Assembly: GCF_000312665.1 (NCBI RefSeq)
Contig: NZ_HF536772.1
Coordinates: forward strand, 684,798-748,797
Direction: 5' to 3'
DNA length: 64,000 nucleotides
From: Rhizobium mesoamericanum STM3625
GTDB lineage: Bacteria > Pseudomonadota > Alphaproteobacteria > Rhizobiales > Rhizobiaceae
Of the stretch, positions 50,719 to 60,812 are shown one piece after another. The translations under genes and the position numbers were made by a program. The first letter of the stretch is position 1; each line of letters starts with the position of its first letter. The notes beneath the pieces were generated by a model. That model had not been told where the DNA came from. It made no database searches and saw only the letters and a list, made by a program, of their open reading frames with translations.

Positions 50719-51306
50719 TCAAGCGATCCTGGCCTGTTGCAGGGCACCGGGCTTCAGCATCGTCTCAACATGCGTGACCATGGTGTTACGCGCGAAGCTG
50801 TAGATTTCGCTACAGCCGGTCATACGGAAGCCGAGCTTTTCCTGCAACTTCAGCGAGGCCGGGTTATCGGCGAAAACGCCGGAATGAACCACCGTCTCGG
50901 GCATACGGCGCGAAAACCGCTCCAACACGGCCGATACCGCCTCGCTCATATAGCCGCGCCGCCAGTAGTAGCGGTTCAGCCAGTAACCGAGATTCCAAAG
51001 ACCGTGGCGAAGTTCGATTGCGACGACGCCGATATGGGCGTCGTCACCAACAGTGATGGCAAACTGCCAGTCGGGCATGCCGCGCGCCGTCACCGGTACC
51101 AGCCAGTCGAGCGCGTCCTGCCTGTCGTAGGGTGCAGGAACGCGCGCGAGCATGCGGGTAACGGCGAAGTCGGACAGCGTGTCCGCGATCGCATCTGCAT
51201 CGCTCAGCCGATGCGGGCGGAGCACCAGCCGGTCCGTTGTAATAACCGGCAGGGGACCGGGCGTCATCGACTGACTCTTGGGTCTTTGACGACTGATCGC
51301 GTTCAT
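50719..51306 (-). CDS. GNAT acetyltransferase, RimJ-like (first of pair)
   Basis: The 195-residue protein is a GCN5-type N-acetyltransferase of the RimJ/RimL kind (TDRLVLRPHRLSDADAI, acetyl-CoA loop YYWRRGYMSEAV, NPASLKLQEKLGF). The start at 51306 overlaps the upstream GNAT stop (ATGA). Substrates may be ribosomal protein N termini or small molecules; rpmA and rplU are close by. Confidence 0.85.
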   Translation of the reverse strand: MNAISRQRPKSQSMTPGPLPVITTDRLVLRPHRLSDADAIADTLSDFAVTRMLARVPAPYDRQDALDWLVPVTARGMPDWQFAITVGDDAHIGVVAIELRHGLWNLGYWLNRYYWRRGYMSEAVSAVLERFSRRMPETVVHSGVFADNPASLKLQEKLGFRMTGCSEIYSFARNTMVTHVETMLKPGALQQARIA

Positions 51307-51959
51307 AGGACGCTCCCCCAGCTTCTCAGCGACATCCAGGTCTTGCGGTCGAGCCTGTACCACTCGACTGGCACGTTGCTGCCGAGCGCCAGCGACGCCG
51401 CGAGGCCGGATCCCTGGAACTGGAAACCGCACTTCTGTATGACCCGCCGCGAAGCGACGTTCATCACCCTGCAACGGGCATCGATTTGGTCGACATCCTG
51501 CCGTGTGCGAAAGACCATATCGACCAGAGCGTGGCATGCCTCGGTCATAAAGCCTTGATTCCAGTAAGGTTCTCCAAGCCAGTAACCGATCTCGACAGTC
51601 CGTCCGTCTAGATGCGGTTCGACCCCGCAGCACCCCATGAAGGCGCCGTTTTCGGCCTTGGTGATCGCATAGACGCACTTGCCAATCTCGCCGTTTTTCG
51701 TGCGTCGCACGAAGTCGGCGGCATCATTGGCCGTGTACGGGTGCGGCATACGCGACACCATGGTGGCGACTTTGGCGTTGTTGGCAAGATGGGCAAGGGC
51801 GTCAATGTCTTCTTCGTGCGGCGCGCGCATGACGAGTCGCTCCGATAGTAAGACAGGGCAATCGGTCCTTAACCGCTCCGGCCTCAGCCGTTCCTTGGGA
51901 GACCGCTGGTCTTCCCGGGGAGACCACGATTGGCCCTCCCTCAACAATTCGCCTTGCAT
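51303..51959 (-). CDS. GNAT acetyltransferase, RimJ-like (second of pair)
   Basis: This 218-residue paralogue of the downstream GNAT has the same RimJ-like core (SERLVMRAPHEEDIDAL, EIGYWLGEPYWNQGFMTEA, NVASRRVIQKCGF) after an extra ~35-residue N-terminal region. The two genes overlap by four bases and probably arose by duplication. It follows the ribosomal protein operon but a terminator separates them. Confidence 0.84.
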   Translation of the reverse strand: MQGELLREGQSWSPREDQRSPKERLRPERLRTDCPVLLSERLVMRAPHEEDIDALAHLANNAKVATMVSRMPHPYTANDAADFVRRTKNGEIGKCVYAITKAENGAFMGCCGVEPHLDGRTVEIGYWLGEPYWNQGFMTEACHALVDMVFRTRQDVDQIDARCRVMNVASRRVIQKCGFQFQGSGLAASLALGSNVPVEWYRLDRKTWMSLRSWGSVL

Positions 51960-51988
51960 GTTCAGTCCTCCTTAGTTGGACAAGAAAA

Positions 51989-52012
51989 AAGGGGAGATGG
52001 CGCCCCATCTCC
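51989..52012 (-). terminator. Terminator of the rplU-rpmA operon
   Basis: A perfect 10-bp stem (GGGGAGATGG with CCATCTCCCC) closes a short loop and is followed by TTTTTTCTTG on the minus strand. It lies 73 bases after the rpmA stop. Confidence 0.85.
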
Positions 52013-52085
52013 CCTGTTTTCTGGACTGAACCTGATACGCTCAGCCGGGTCGATGAGACGCCGGCTGTTTTAGAGCGCTACCGGC

Positions 52086-52355
52086 TTATTCCGCTGCTTC
52101 CGCTTTCGGCATTACAGACACGTACACGCGACCATTGGCCTTCGTTCGATAGTTCACATTGCCGGCGGTAAGAGCAAAGATCGTGTGATCTTTGCCGAGG
52201 CCGACGTTGGAACCCGGATGCCACTGCGTACCGCGCTGACGCACGATAATGTTGCCTGCGATGACGGCTTCGCCGCCAAACTTCTTCACGCCAAGGCGCT
52301 TGGATTCGGAATCACGACCGTTGCGCGACGAACCGCCAGCTTTTTTGTGTGCCAT
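52086..52355 (-). CDS. rpmA: 50S ribosomal protein L27
   Basis: The 89-residue protein has the L27 N terminus [20 protein letters not shown] and conserved [20 protein letters not shown]. Its flexible N terminus reaches the peptidyl transferase centre. There is no cleavable extension of the Firmicutes type. It follows rplU by 34 bases. Confidence 0.96.
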   Translation of the reverse strand: MAHKKAGGSSRNGRDSESKRLGVKKFGGEAVIAGNIIVRQRGTQWHPGSNVGLGKDHTIFALTAGNVNYRTKANGRVYVSVMPKAEAAE

Positions 52356-52389
52356 TGGTGTTCTCCTTTAAACCTTCAGTCCCGTAATC

Positions 52390-52707
52390 TTACTTAGCAG
52401 CCACGATGTCCGTGATGCGGACGACCGTGTGATGCTGACGATGGCCGCGCGAACGCTTCGAGTTCTGACGACGGCGCTTCTTGAAGGCGATGACCTTCTT
52501 GCCGCGGTTATGCTCGACCACTTCGGCCTTGACGGAAGCGCCCTTAACGAAGGGGGCACCAATCGCAGCGTCGGCGCCTTCGCCGATTACGAGGACTTCG
52601 GTGAATTCAATTGCGTCGCCAGCGGTTGCTTCAAGCTTCTCGATGGTCAGCACGTCGTTTGCCGCCACACGGTACTGCTTACCGCCGGTCTTGATGACTG
52701 CGAACAT
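52390..52707 (-). CDS. rplU: 50S ribosomal protein L21
   Basis: The 105-residue protein has the L21 N terminus [14 protein letters not shown] and the basic C-terminal loop [22 protein letters not shown] that binds 23S rRNA. An AGGATAAAAA sequence precedes the ATG. It starts the rplU-rpmA operon. Confidence 0.96.
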   Translation of the reverse strand: MFAVIKTGGKQYRVAANDVLTIEKLEATAGDAIEFTEVLVIGEGADAAIGAPFVKGASVKAEVVEHNRGKKVIAFKKRRRQNSKRSRGHRQHHTVVRITDIVAAK

Positions 52708-53012
52708 TTTTTATCCTTTCATGTTCGTTCCGGCTCATACCCGCCAAACAAGCAGGTGGCCGTCTTTTTATCAGTCGAGGTTAAGCAGGGATTTCAGAGG
52801 CTTTCGCCCAGAACTCTCGCTGCCGGTGATCCGCCCGCGCGAGCGCGAGACGGGCAGGCACGGACTTATCCACACCTATTGCGAAGCCGAGATACGCGAG
52901 GCCAAAAACACTGTCAAGGCAAAAGGATGAAAACCTCTGAGATTTCGTCTTGCCAGTCCGTCATTCTGTCGCTATGTAGCCCACCGCGCCGAACAAGCGC
53001 CGACCAGACCGC
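52708..53012. other. Intergenic region between rplU and tRNA-Ser
   Basis: This 305-base region has no supported gene. It must carry the divergent promoters of rplU and the tRNA. A short self-complementary run (CGCGCGAGCGCG) lies near 52836-52848, without other features of a terminator. Confidence 0.4.
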
Positions 53013-53102
53013 GGAGAGGTGGCAGAGTGGTCGAATGCACCGCACTCGAAATGCGGCATACCTGCAAGGGTATCGTGGGTTCAAATCCCACCCTCTCCGC
53101 CA
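53013..53102 (+). tRNA. tRNA-Ser (CGA)
   Basis: The 90-base gene folds as a class II tRNA: acceptor GGAGAGG with CCTCTCC, anticodon stem CCGCA/TGCGG around loop CTCGAAA with anticodon CGA (53047-53049) reading UCG, a long variable arm, and the T loop GTTCAAATC. CCA is encoded (53100-53102). An IS scar starts 43 bases downstream. Confidence 0.96.
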
Positions 53103-53145
53103 TAAATCTCGTTGTCCGACCCGGAGACATAGATAGCCTGTCCCT

Positions 53146-53387
53146 AGGACGTGGTGGACTGCACACCTTTGGTGCGACCAATCAGCAACAGTTCTCCCGG
53201 CTGTGAATGGGTCTGGTGTCTCTTGCCGCTGTTGCGGGAGACTGGCTTCGTAAGCGTCCGGCGCGAGATCCCAAAGGACCGGCAAACCTCGCTCATCCCT
53301 TCGCCCTCCAGCAGCCGAGCGACAAAACGACGACGCTCATCTAAGACCGAAGTCTCTGGGGCCTTCCACGGTAGTCGACCCTGTCCT
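53146..53387 (-). mobile_element. Internally deleted IS481-like element scar
   Basis: Imperfect inverted repeats (AGGACGTGGTGGACT at 53146-53160; the complement of 53370-53387 begins AGGACAGGGTCGACT, 13 of 18 matches) bound about 242 bases. The right part encodes PWKAPETSVLDERRRFVAR and EVCRSFGISRRT, the N terminus of an IS481-type transposase helix-turn-helix; the ATG before PWK has become CTA and the catalytic domain is absent. No certain target duplication is visible. Its right end touches the liuC stop codon. Confidence 0.65.
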
Positions 53388-54164
53388 CTAAGATTTCGAC
53401 CGGCGCTTTTCGAAGAAGTCGGCAATGCCAGCCTGCGCCTCTTCCGTCTCCCAACTGTCCGCTAGTCGAGTAATTACGTTGTCAATGATCTCGTCCGTGA
53501 TAGGCAAGGCGAGCGAACGCGCGAGAGCCTTGGCGCTCGCTGCAGCTTGTGGCGAGGCCGCGATGAACTCGTCGATTTCCTTCTCGACCGCGCGATCGAC
53601 ATCGGCGGACGCAACAACTGAAGCGACAAGACCGATCGATTTCGCATGAGCAGCGTCAAATATGCGCCCTGAGACGAATAGGGATCGCGCTGCAGAGCTG
53701 CCAATCCGCGCAACGACATAGGGGCTGATCGTTGCCGGTATCAGGCCGAGCCGGACTTCCGTCAAACCGAAACGTGCCGCCTCCGAAGCGATCGCGGTGT
53801 CGCAGACGCTGATCAACCCGATACCACCGCCGAAGGCGCTTCCATGGACGCAGCCGATGAGTGGTTTCGGAACCTGGTTCAAAGCCTTGAACATCATCGC
53901 CAGTCGCCGTGCTTCGGCGATTCTCTCCGACCGGCTCGCCTTCAACTGGGCTCTCATCCATTCCAGATCGCCGCCGGCACAGAAGCTCTTTCCCGCTCCG
54001 GCAAGCACGATGACGCGCACATTCCTGTCCGATGCGAGAACGCTTGCAGCTTCGGTCAATTCATCGATCATCTCGGCGGACATTGCGTTGTGCTTGTCCT
54101 CGCGGGCCAGCGTAAGCCGGGCAGCACCGCGTTCGTCGACCGAAATCATCAGCGTTTTTGGCAT
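53388..54164 (-). CDS. liuC: Enoyl-CoA hydratase, methylglutaconyl-CoA hydratase (LiuC)
   Basis: The 258-residue crotonase hydrates 3-methylglutaconyl-CoA to HMG-CoA in leucine catabolism. The oxyanion-hole segments are CAGGDLEWM and GSAFGGGIGL, with the catalytic glutamate region FGLTEVRLGLIP. It starts next to the liuE stop in the liu operon, which gives the specific assignment. The last residues (EKRRSKS) differ from the usual ending, and the stop TAG overlaps the end of the IS481 scar, so the insertion may have replaced the natural C terminus. Confidence 0.85.
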   Translation of the reverse strand: MPKTLMISVDERGAARLTLAREDKHNAMSAEMIDELTEAASVLASDRNVRVIVLAGAGKSFCAGGDLEWMRAQLKASRSERIAEARRLAMMFKALNQVPKPLIGCVHGSAFGGGIGLISVCDTAIASEAARFGLTEVRLGLIPATISPYVVARIGSSAARSLFVSGRIFDAAHAKSIGLVASVVASADVDRAVEKEIDEFIAASPQAAASAKALARSLALPITDEIIDNVITRLADSWETEEAQAGIADFFEKRRSKS

Positions 54165-55051
54165 TATCCTGCGCTCCTCAGGCTCTGGGCAAAACGCGCA
54201 GCCTCTTCGAGCTTCTCCGGAGAGAGCCCGGTTCGGTACCCCTTTCGGGAAAGAAACTGCGCAACTTCCAGCGAATCCACATTGCCCTTTGCGCCCGGTG
54301 CGTAGGGGCAGCCTCCCAATCCGCCGACCGACGCATCGAAAACCCGCAGTCCGTGCTTTAACGAAACGTCGATATTGTCGATGGCCCAGCCATCGGTATC
54401 GTGGAAGTGACCGGCAAGCATCGTCGCGGGCGCATAGGAGAGGACCGTCACCAGCATCTGATCGACTTCCTCCGGCCGCCCGCGACCGATTGTGTCGCCG
54501 AGACTGATCTCGTAGCAGCCCAAGGCATGCAGGCTTTCGACGACGCGGGCCGCCGCATCGGGCGAGACGGCGCCCTCGTAGGGACATTCGACGACGCAGC
54601 TGACATAGCCGCGCATCGGGACACCGCGCGCACGACTTGCTTCGGCAACCGACTTAAAGCGTTCGATGCTCTCGGCGATGGAACAGTTGATATTCTGTTG
54701 CGAGAAGCTCTCCGAGGCGGAAGCAAAGATCGCGACTTCGTCCGCGCCCGCGGCCATTGCAGCCTCGAACCCTTTCATATTCGGCGTCAGAACTGCATAG
54801 CGGACCCCCGGCCTGCGCTTGATACCGGCCATCACCTCGGCGGCGTCGGCAAGCTGTGGCACCCACTTCGAGCTGACAAAGCTCGTCGCCTCAATTCGCT
54901 CGAAACCACATTCTGAGATCATGTCGATCAGGGTGATCTTCTTCGCCGTCGGTATCAGGTCCTTCTCGTTCTGAAGGCCATCACGTGGCGCCATCTCGAC
55001 GATCGAGACATCCCGCGGCAGCAGTGTGGATTCTCCGGGCTGCACGATCAC
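54164..55051 (-). CDS. liuE: Hydroxymethylglutaryl-CoA lyase (LiuE)
   Basis: The 295-residue TIM-barrel enzyme cleaves HMG-CoA into acetyl-CoA and acetoacetate, the last step of leucine degradation. The metal and substrate site EMAPRDGLQNEKD is at the start, HFHDTDG near residue 233 and the catalytic cysteine loop is GLGGCPYAPGAKGNV. It overlaps both neighbours (liuD and liuC) by one to four bases, so it is translated as part of the operon. Confidence 0.94.
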   Translation of the reverse strand: MIVQPGESTLLPRDVSIVEMAPRDGLQNEKDLIPTAKKITLIDMISECGFERIEATSFVSSKWVPQLADAAEVMAGIKRRPGVRYAVLTPNMKGFEAAMAAGADEVAIFASASESFSQQNINCSIAESIERFKSVAEASRARGVPMRGYVSCVVECPYEGAVSPDAAARVVESLHALGCYEISLGDTIGRGRPEEVDQMLVTVLSYAPATMLAGHFHDTDGWAIDNIDVSLKHGLRVFDASVGGLGGCPYAPGAKGNVDSLEVAQFLSRKGYRTGLSPEKLEEAARFAQSLRSAG

Positions 55052-57033
55052 ATCTCCTCTACCCGGAGTGTGAGAAGCACGGCGCCTTCATCGACTTGCT
55101 GTCCTTCGCTCACCTCGACAGCCTCCACCGTTCCGTCGCGGGCCGCGACAAGCGTGAGTTCCATCTTCATGGCCTCCATGACGATAAGCGCATCGCCCTT
55201 GGAGACTTTCGCCCCCGAACTCGTGCGCACGATCTTCACAAAGCCCGGCATTGGGGCGATCAGCCTGTTGCCATCCGCGACGTCGGCCGCGCTGAAATCG
55301 AGCGGATTGCCGAGGTGAAATAAATGCGTCCTGTGGTCGACGCTGACCACCAAATGATGTGCTGCCGCACTTGCCTTGACCTGGACCTGCCGGCCATCGA
55401 CCTCCGCCCTGCATCCGTCGTCCTGCCGGCTAACGATTTTCACCGGAATGACTCTCCTGCCGTCGTGCACGGCAAAGAAATCGAACCCCTTGGCGGCAAC
55501 CCGCAGGGTCGAATGCCCCCCTTCATAGGTCAGGGCGACGATACGCTGCATTTCGCTCCACAGCTGCCAGTGCCCTAGCGTAAGCCATGGATCGCCTTCG
55601 GATGATGGCGCAAGCGCACCCATCGACAGGACGGCAGCGAGAGCAACGACGGTGTCCGCTGGCGGCTCGACGGCGGTCAGCAATTGAAGATCGCGATCGA
55701 TCAGGCCGGTATCCGGATGGCCGGCGACGACTTCTTCGTGCGCGCTCAGCCTGGCCAGAAATTCCAGATTGGTGGTGACGCCAACGACATGTGAACTTTG
55801 CAACGCACGGGTTAACCGCGACAGCGCGACGTTGCGGTTCGGTCCATGCACGATCATCTTGGCAATCAAAGGATCATAGTGGGCGGAGACGGTATCGCCT
55901 GGACGGATTCCTGAATCGATTCGCGCAGTAACATCGGGAAAGTCCAAATGCCTAATCGTTCCCGTCGCGGGCAGAAAGCCCTTGGCCGCATCCTCGGCAT
56001 AAATTCGCGCTTCGAATGCCCAACCGTAGATCTCAAGCTCCGACTGATTCTTCGGCAGAGGCTCGCCGGCGGCCACGCGCAATTGCCACTCGACCAGGTC
56101 GACTCCGGTAATCGCCTCGGTGACGGCGTGCTCGACCTGAAGACGGGTATTCATCTCCATGAAGTAGAATCGATCCGGCCGCAGGCCATTCGAGACATCC
56201 GCGATAAATTCCACGGTGCCGGCGCCACGATATGAGATGGCGCGCGCTGCGCGCACCGCTGCGTCGCCCATCGCGCGCCGCATCTCCGGCGTCATCCCCG
56301 GCGCTGGCGCTTCTTCAATTACCTTCTGATGGCGGCGCTGCAGCGAACAATCGCGTTCGAAAATATGCACGACGTTGCCAAGCCGATCCCCAAAGATCTG
56401 AACCTCGATGTGGCGCGGACGAACAAGACATCGCTCGATCAAAACCGCATCGTCGCCGAAAGCGGCCTTTGCCTCGCGCCGTGCGGCGGCGAGCGCCTCC
56501 CGAAAATCCTCCTCGCTGTCGACGCGGCGCATGCCCTTGCCGCCACCACCAGCGCGGGCCTTGATGAGCACGGGGTAGCCGATCAGTGTTGCCTGATCGG
56601 CCAGAAATTCGTCATTCTGCTCCTCTCCGTGATAACCGGGGACAATCGGCACGCCCGATTGATCCATCAATGCCTTTGCCGCATCCTTCAATCCCATGGC
56701 GCGAATGGAGGAGGCCTGCGGTCCTATGAAGACCATACCTGCAGCCTCCACGGCCGCAGCAAAATCAGCATTTTCCGAGAGAAACCCATAACCGGGATGA
56801 ATGGCTTCAGCGCCGGTTCGCTCCGCCGCAGAAAGAATCCGCTCGATCGAGAGATAGCTTTCCTGTGCGCTGGCAGGTCCCACGCGAACCGCCTCGTCGG
56901 CCATCTCGACATGCAGCGCCCCAACATCGACATCCGAATAGACCGCCACGGTAGCGATGCCAATGCGCCTAGCGGTGCGGATTACCCGGCAGGCTATCTC
57001 GCCACGGTTTGCGATGAGAATTTTCTGGAACAT
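55048..57033 (-). CDS. liuD: Methylcrotonyl-CoA carboxylase biotin-carrying subunit (LiuD)
   Basis: The 661-residue subunit has a biotin carboxylase domain (KILIANRGEIACRVI at the start, ATP grasp GGGGKGMR, DCSLQRRHQKV) and a C-terminal biotin carrier with MEAMKME. It carboxylates biotin for the partner subunit LiuB, and the operon context assigns it to methylcrotonyl-CoA rather than propionyl- or acetyl-CoA. The ATG at 57033 begins the conserved domain; 14 codons upstream lie inside liuB. It overlaps liuE. Confidence 0.9.
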   Translation of the reverse strand: MFQKILIANRGEIACRVIRTARRIGIATVAVYSDVDVGALHVEMADEAVRVGPASAQESYLSIERILSAAERTGAEAIHPGYGFLSENADFAAAVEAAGMVFIGPQASSIRAMGLKDAAKALMDQSGVPIVPGYHGEEQNDEFLADQATLIGYPVLIKARAGGGGKGMRRVDSEEDFREALAAARREAKAAFGDDAVLIERCLVRPRHIEVQIFGDRLGNVVHIFERDCSLQRRHQKVIEEAPAPGMTPEMRRAMGDAAVRAARAISYRGAGTVEFIADVSNGLRPDRFYFMEMNTRLQVEHAVTEAITGVDLVEWQLRVAAGEPLPKNQSELEIYGWAFEARIYAEDAAKGFLPATGTIRHLDFPDVTARIDSGIRPGDTVSAHYDPLIAKMIVHGPNRNVALSRLTRALQSSHVVGVTTNLEFLARLSAHEEVVAGHPDTGLIDRDLQLLTAVEPPADTVVALAAVLSMGALAPSSEGDPWLTLGHWQLWSEMQRIVALTYEGGHSTLRVAAKGFDFFAVHDGRRVIPVKIVSRQDDGCRAEVDGRQVQVKASAAAHHLVVSVDHRTHLFHLGNPLDFSAADVADGNRLIAPMPGFVKIVRTSSGAKVSKGDALIVMEAMKMELTLVAARDGTVEAVEVSEGQQVDEGAVLLTLRVEEM

Positions 57034-57040
57034 CGCCACC

Positions 57041-58648
57041 TCACATCCGGAACAGGCCGAAGCGCGTGTCTTCAATCGGTGCGTTCAGCGCCGCAGACAG
57101 CGAGAGGCCGAGCACGTCGCGACTCTTGGCCGGATCGATTACCCCATCATCCCATAACCGTGCCGAGGCATAGAGTGGATGGCTCTGCCGTTCGAAAAGA
57201 TCGAGCACCGGCTGCTTGAAAGTGGTCTCCTCCTCGGGTGTCCATGGCGTGCCGGCGCGCGAGAGCGCTTCTCCCCGCACGGTCGCAAGGACACCCGCCG
57301 CCTGCTCTCCACCCATGACCGAGATACGGCTGTTAGGCCATGTCCAGAGAAAGCGCGGCGAGAAGGCGCGACCCGCCATGCCGTAATTGCCCGCACCGAA
57401 TGAACCGCCGACCAAGATCGTGACCTTCGGCACACCAGTCGTTGCGACCGCGGTAACGAGCTTGGCGCCATTCTTAGCGATGCCTTCGGTTTCGTATTTG
57501 CGACCGACCATGAAACCGGTGATATTCTGCAGGAAGACAAGAGGTACTCTGCGTTGCGAGCAGAGTTCCACGAAATGAGCGCCCTTGAGGGCCGATTCCG
57601 AGAACAGCACACCGTTGTTGGCAACAATGCCGACGGGGATACCGTGGACGTGGGCGAAACCGCAGACCAGCGTCGTCCCGTAACGCGCCTTGAATTCATC
57701 GAAACGCGAGCCGTCGACTATACGGGCAATAACTTCGCGTACGTCGTAGGGCACGCGCAGATCGGCCGGGACGATACCTGCAATTTCCGAAGGATCGAAC
57801 AATGGCGCCTCGACCGCCTGGCGCTCGATGCCGCCCGCCTTGGATCGATTGAGATTGGCGACAGCGCGCCTCGCCAGCGCAAGAGCGTGTGCATCGTCAC
57901 GTGCGAGATGATCGGCAACGCCGGAGAGCCTTGTATGCACATCGCCACCGCCGAGCTCCTCCGAGGAGACGACTTCGCCGGTCGCGGCCTTGACCAATGG
58001 CGGTCCGGCAAGAAAGATCGTCCCTTGGCCTTCGACGATTATTGCCTCATCGGACATGGCAGGCACATAGGCACCGCCCGCCGTACACGAACCCATTACC
58101 ACGGCAATCTGTGGAATTGCCGCTGCCGACATATTGGCCTGATTATAAAATATCCGACCGAAATGATCGCGATCCGGGAACACCTCGTCCTGGTTCGGCA
58201 AATTCGCGCCGCCGGAATCCACCAGGTAGATACAGGGCAGATTGTTCTGGGCCGCAACTTCCTGCGCACGCAGGTGCTTCTTCACCGTCATCGGAAAGTA
58301 GGTGCCGCCTTTGACCGTGGCATCGTTGCAGACGATCATGCAATCGCATCCGGAAACTCGGCCAACGCCGGTGATGAGGCCGGCACCCGGCGCCTCATTG
58401 CCGTACATGCCATGGGCGGCCGTCAATCCGATCTCGAGAAACGGTGTAGCCGGATCAAGCAGGGCCGCAATCCGGTCGCGTGGCAACATCTTGCCACGGG
58501 CAACGTGACGCTCACGCGCCGCAGGTCCGCCACCATTTGCAGCATTTACAGCCGCCTCCTCGATGACACGAATCGCTTCGGTCATTGCCGCGCGATTTGT
58601 CCTGAAGCTCTCCGAATTCGTCGAAATCTGCGACTTCAAAACCGTCAT
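57041..58648 (-). CDS. liuB: Methylcrotonyl-CoA carboxylase carboxyltransferase subunit (LiuB)
   Basis: The 535-residue crotonase-fold carboxyltransferase transfers CO2 from biotin to 3-methylcrotonyl-CoA. Two crotonase-like halves are recognisable ([36 protein letters not shown]). It starts 26 bases downstream of liuA and 7 bases before liuD, in the usual liuA-B-(C)-D-E gene group. Confidence 0.92.
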   Translation of the reverse strand: MTVLKSQISTNSESFRTNRAAMTEAIRVIEEAAVNAANGGGPAARERHVARGKMLPRDRIAALLDPATPFLEIGLTAAHGMYGNEAPGAGLITGVGRVSGCDCMIVCNDATVKGGTYFPMTVKKHLRAQEVAAQNNLPCIYLVDSGGANLPNQDEVFPDRDHFGRIFYNQANMSAAAIPQIAVVMGSCTAGGAYVPAMSDEAIIVEGQGTIFLAGPPLVKAATGEVVSSEELGGGDVHTRLSGVADHLARDDAHALALARRAVANLNRSKAGGIERQAVEAPLFDPSEIAGIVPADLRVPYDVREVIARIVDGSRFDEFKARYGTTLVCGFAHVHGIPVGIVANNGVLFSESALKGAHFVELCSQRRVPLVFLQNITGFMVGRKYETEGIAKNGAKLVTAVATTGVPKVTILVGGSFGAGNYGMAGRAFSPRFLWTWPNSRISVMGGEQAAGVLATVRGEALSRAGTPWTPEEETTFKQPVLDLFERQSHPLYASARLWDDGVIDPAKSRDVLGLSLSAALNAPIEDTRFGLFRM

Positions 58649-58674
58649 TGGTCACCGCATGGTTGTCGGATGGA

Positions 58675-59838
58675 TCAGGCCGTTTCCGCAAAAAGCTCGC
58701 GGCCAATCAGCATCCGTCTGATTTCAGAGGTCCCGGCACCGATTTCATAAAGCTTGGCATCACGTAGCAGCCGGGCGGCAGGATAGTCGTTCGTATAGCC
58801 ATTACCGCCGAGTGCCTGGATCGTTTCCAGGGCCACAAGCGTCGCCCTCTCCGCGGCATAGAGAATGCAGCCCGCCGCATCCTTGCGTGTCGTCTCGCCG
58901 CGATCGCAGGCGGCCGCCACCGCATAGACATAGGCGCGTGCTGTGTTCATGGCGACGTACATGTCGGCGAGTTTGCCCTGCATCAGCTGGAACTCGCCGA
59001 TCGGCTGGCCGAACTGCCTTCTCTCGTGAAGATAAGGCACGACGACATCCATGCAGGCGGCCATGATGCCGATCGGCCCCGCGGAAAGGACGACGCGCTC
59101 ATAGTCGAGCCCCGACATCAGAACGCGCGCACCGCCGCCGATGGTACCGAGCACATTTGCCTCGGGAATTTCGCAGTCCTCGAAGATCAGCTCGCAGGTA
59201 TTGGAGCCGCGCATGCCGAGTTTGTCGAGCTTCGGGCCGGTGAAAAAGCCCTTGAAGTTCTTCTCGATGATCAAAGCAGTGATGCCCCGCGGTCCTGCCT
59301 CCGGGTCGGTCTTGGCGTAGACCACCAGAACGTCGGCATCCGGACCGTTGGTGATCCACATCTTGTTGCCGTTGAGAACGTAACTGTCGCCTCGCTTCTC
59401 CGCTCGAAGCTTCATCGAAACGACGTCAGACCCAGCGCCCGGCTCAGACATGGCAAGTGCGCCGATGTGTTCTCCCGAAATGAGCTTCGGCAAATACTGG
59501 GACTTCTGCTTTTCCGTTCCATTGCGGCTGATCTGGTTGACGCAAAGGTTGGAATGGGCTCCGTAGCTGAGCCCGACGGAGGCCGAAGCACGGCTGATCT
59601 CCTCCATCGCGACGCAATGAGCCAGATAGCCCAAGCCGGCACCGCCATAGGCCTCCTCGGCCGTGATCCCGAGCAGCCCCATATCGCCCATCTCGCGCCA
59701 GAGTGGCATTGGGAAACTGTTGTTACTGTCCGTCTCTGCAGCGAGCGGTGCGATGCGCTCCGTCGCAAAACGTCGCACGCTGTCACGGAGCGCCTCGATC
59801 TCGTCCGTCAGACCAAATCTCAAACCACCGGAATACAT
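58675..59838 (-). CDS. liuA: Isovaleryl-CoA dehydrogenase (LiuA)
   Basis: The 387-residue FAD enzyme oxidises isovaleryl-CoA to 3-methylcrotonyl-CoA, the first committed step of the operon. It has acyl-CoA dehydrogenase motifs ([44 protein letters not shown]) and the family catalytic glutamate lies in LDYERVVLS, the isovaleryl-CoA position. It starts the operon. No regulator gene (liuR) is adjacent. Confidence 0.91.
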   Translation of the reverse strand: MYSGGLRFGLTDEIEALRDSVRRFATERIAPLAAETDSNNSFPMPLWREMGDMGLLGITAEEAYGGAGLGYLAHCVAMEEISRASASVGLSYGAHSNLCVNQISRNGTEKQKSQYLPKLISGEHIGALAMSEPGAGSDVVSMKLRAEKRGDSYVLNGNKMWITNGPDADVLVVYAKTDPEAGPRGITALIIEKNFKGFFTGPKLDKLGMRGSNTCELIFEDCEIPEANVLGTIGGGARVLMSGLDYERVVLSAGPIGIMAACMDVVVPYLHERRQFGQPIGEFQLMQGKLADMYVAMNTARAYVYAVAAACDRGETTRKDAAGCILYAAERATLVALETIQALGGNGYTNDYPAARLLRDAKLYEIGAGTSEIRRMLIGRELFAETA

Positions 59839-60277
59839 GCCTTCCCTCCCAAATCCGGCGCACGACTAGCGCAGCCTCCGGTATGCGTGTGTCGTTAATC
59901 TCCCGTCGTTGTTCTTCACGCGCTTATCTTGTCGGCAGCTCCTCCACCGCCGGTGGGCCCGATAAATTTCGTTGAAGAACGCGAAAATGGCAAGCATTTC
60001 CGGTCGACCAGACTTCTGGCCGCCAGTTTGCTCCTGCGAATATTTGTCAGATCTTCCGCGGACATCTGCCCCTTCTCCCAAGACAGGCAACGACCTGGAT
60101 ACAAACGAGATCTTCGCAGATCCGCGCGAGAACAAAGTGATGCTACCACCGGGCGCGCGGAATTTCTGAACCAAGACGGTTCGTCTGGCGCAAAATATGG
60201 AAAGATCTCGTCGGCGGGAGCGACGCTTTCAACCGCTCGAGGGCTGTCCGACAAAGCGGCAGCCGATCGTGATGTGA
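59839..60277. other. Gene-free region upstream of the liu operon
   Basis: This 439-base region has short open frames on both strands but none with a family match, a good ribosome binding site or consistent codon use. It lies between liuA and the DUF6074 gene and is likely to hold the liu promoter. I see no clear terminator or operator in it. Confidence 0.4.
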
Positions 60278-60559
60278 TCAGCGCTTGATGGCGCGGCCGC
60301 TGCGGCTTTCGGCGAGTGCCCGGACTTGATGGCGGCGAACGAGCTCGGCCTGGACCTCGGCTTGGAATATCATGACGTGGTTGCGGACCTCATCCTCGGA
60401 GCAGCCAAGCGACGTCAGCTCAGCAGCCAGTCGGCGGCACTCCGTCTTCCAGAAGGCGACCGCATCCTCGCCATTGCGGCGATCCAGTTCGGCCGCGCAC
60501 CGTTCAATGTCACCGGCGCGCGAAGCGACCGGGAAAAGCACGATTTCGCTTGTCGTCAT
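60278..60559 (-). CDS. DUF6074-like small protein
   Basis: The 93-residue protein (start TTSEIVLFPVASRAGDI) resembles the short, mostly helical DUF6074 proteins found in rhizobia, with a region of paired basic and acidic residues (ERCAAELDRRNGEDAVAFWK). Its role is unknown. The start at 60559 is chosen for the TSEIVLFP motif; 11 or 20 further in-frame residues upstream (ATG at 60592 or 60619) are possible. Confidence 0.6.
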   Translation of the reverse strand: MTTSEIVLFPVASRAGDIERCAAELDRRNGEDAVAFWKTECRRLAAELTSLGCSEDEVRNHVMIFQAEVQAELVRRHQVRALAESRSGRAIKR

Positions 60560-60812
60560 TGCTTGCAGAGTTTTGTTTGACTGTACTGGCATCGACTCAT
60601 TCCATTGCGTCCGACTCATTCCTAGCCGACCATGGTTAACGCTTTCCTCTTCACTTCAGACAAACGTGTCAGTTCGATCTTTCACGAACCTCGGCGATGC
60701 GTCGGAGCGGCAATTCGGAGGGGTGGCCTTCCATCACAAGCAGGACTTCCGAACCATCAAAAATGCAGCTAGGTTTCTGTGCTGCTTTGTCGATGCAGCA
60801 AGGGGGCTAGGA

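Noticed and set aside
59929..60288. Small open frames on both strands of the liu upstream region
   Set aside because: No motif, poor start context and basic, low-complexity composition; neither strand supports a gene.
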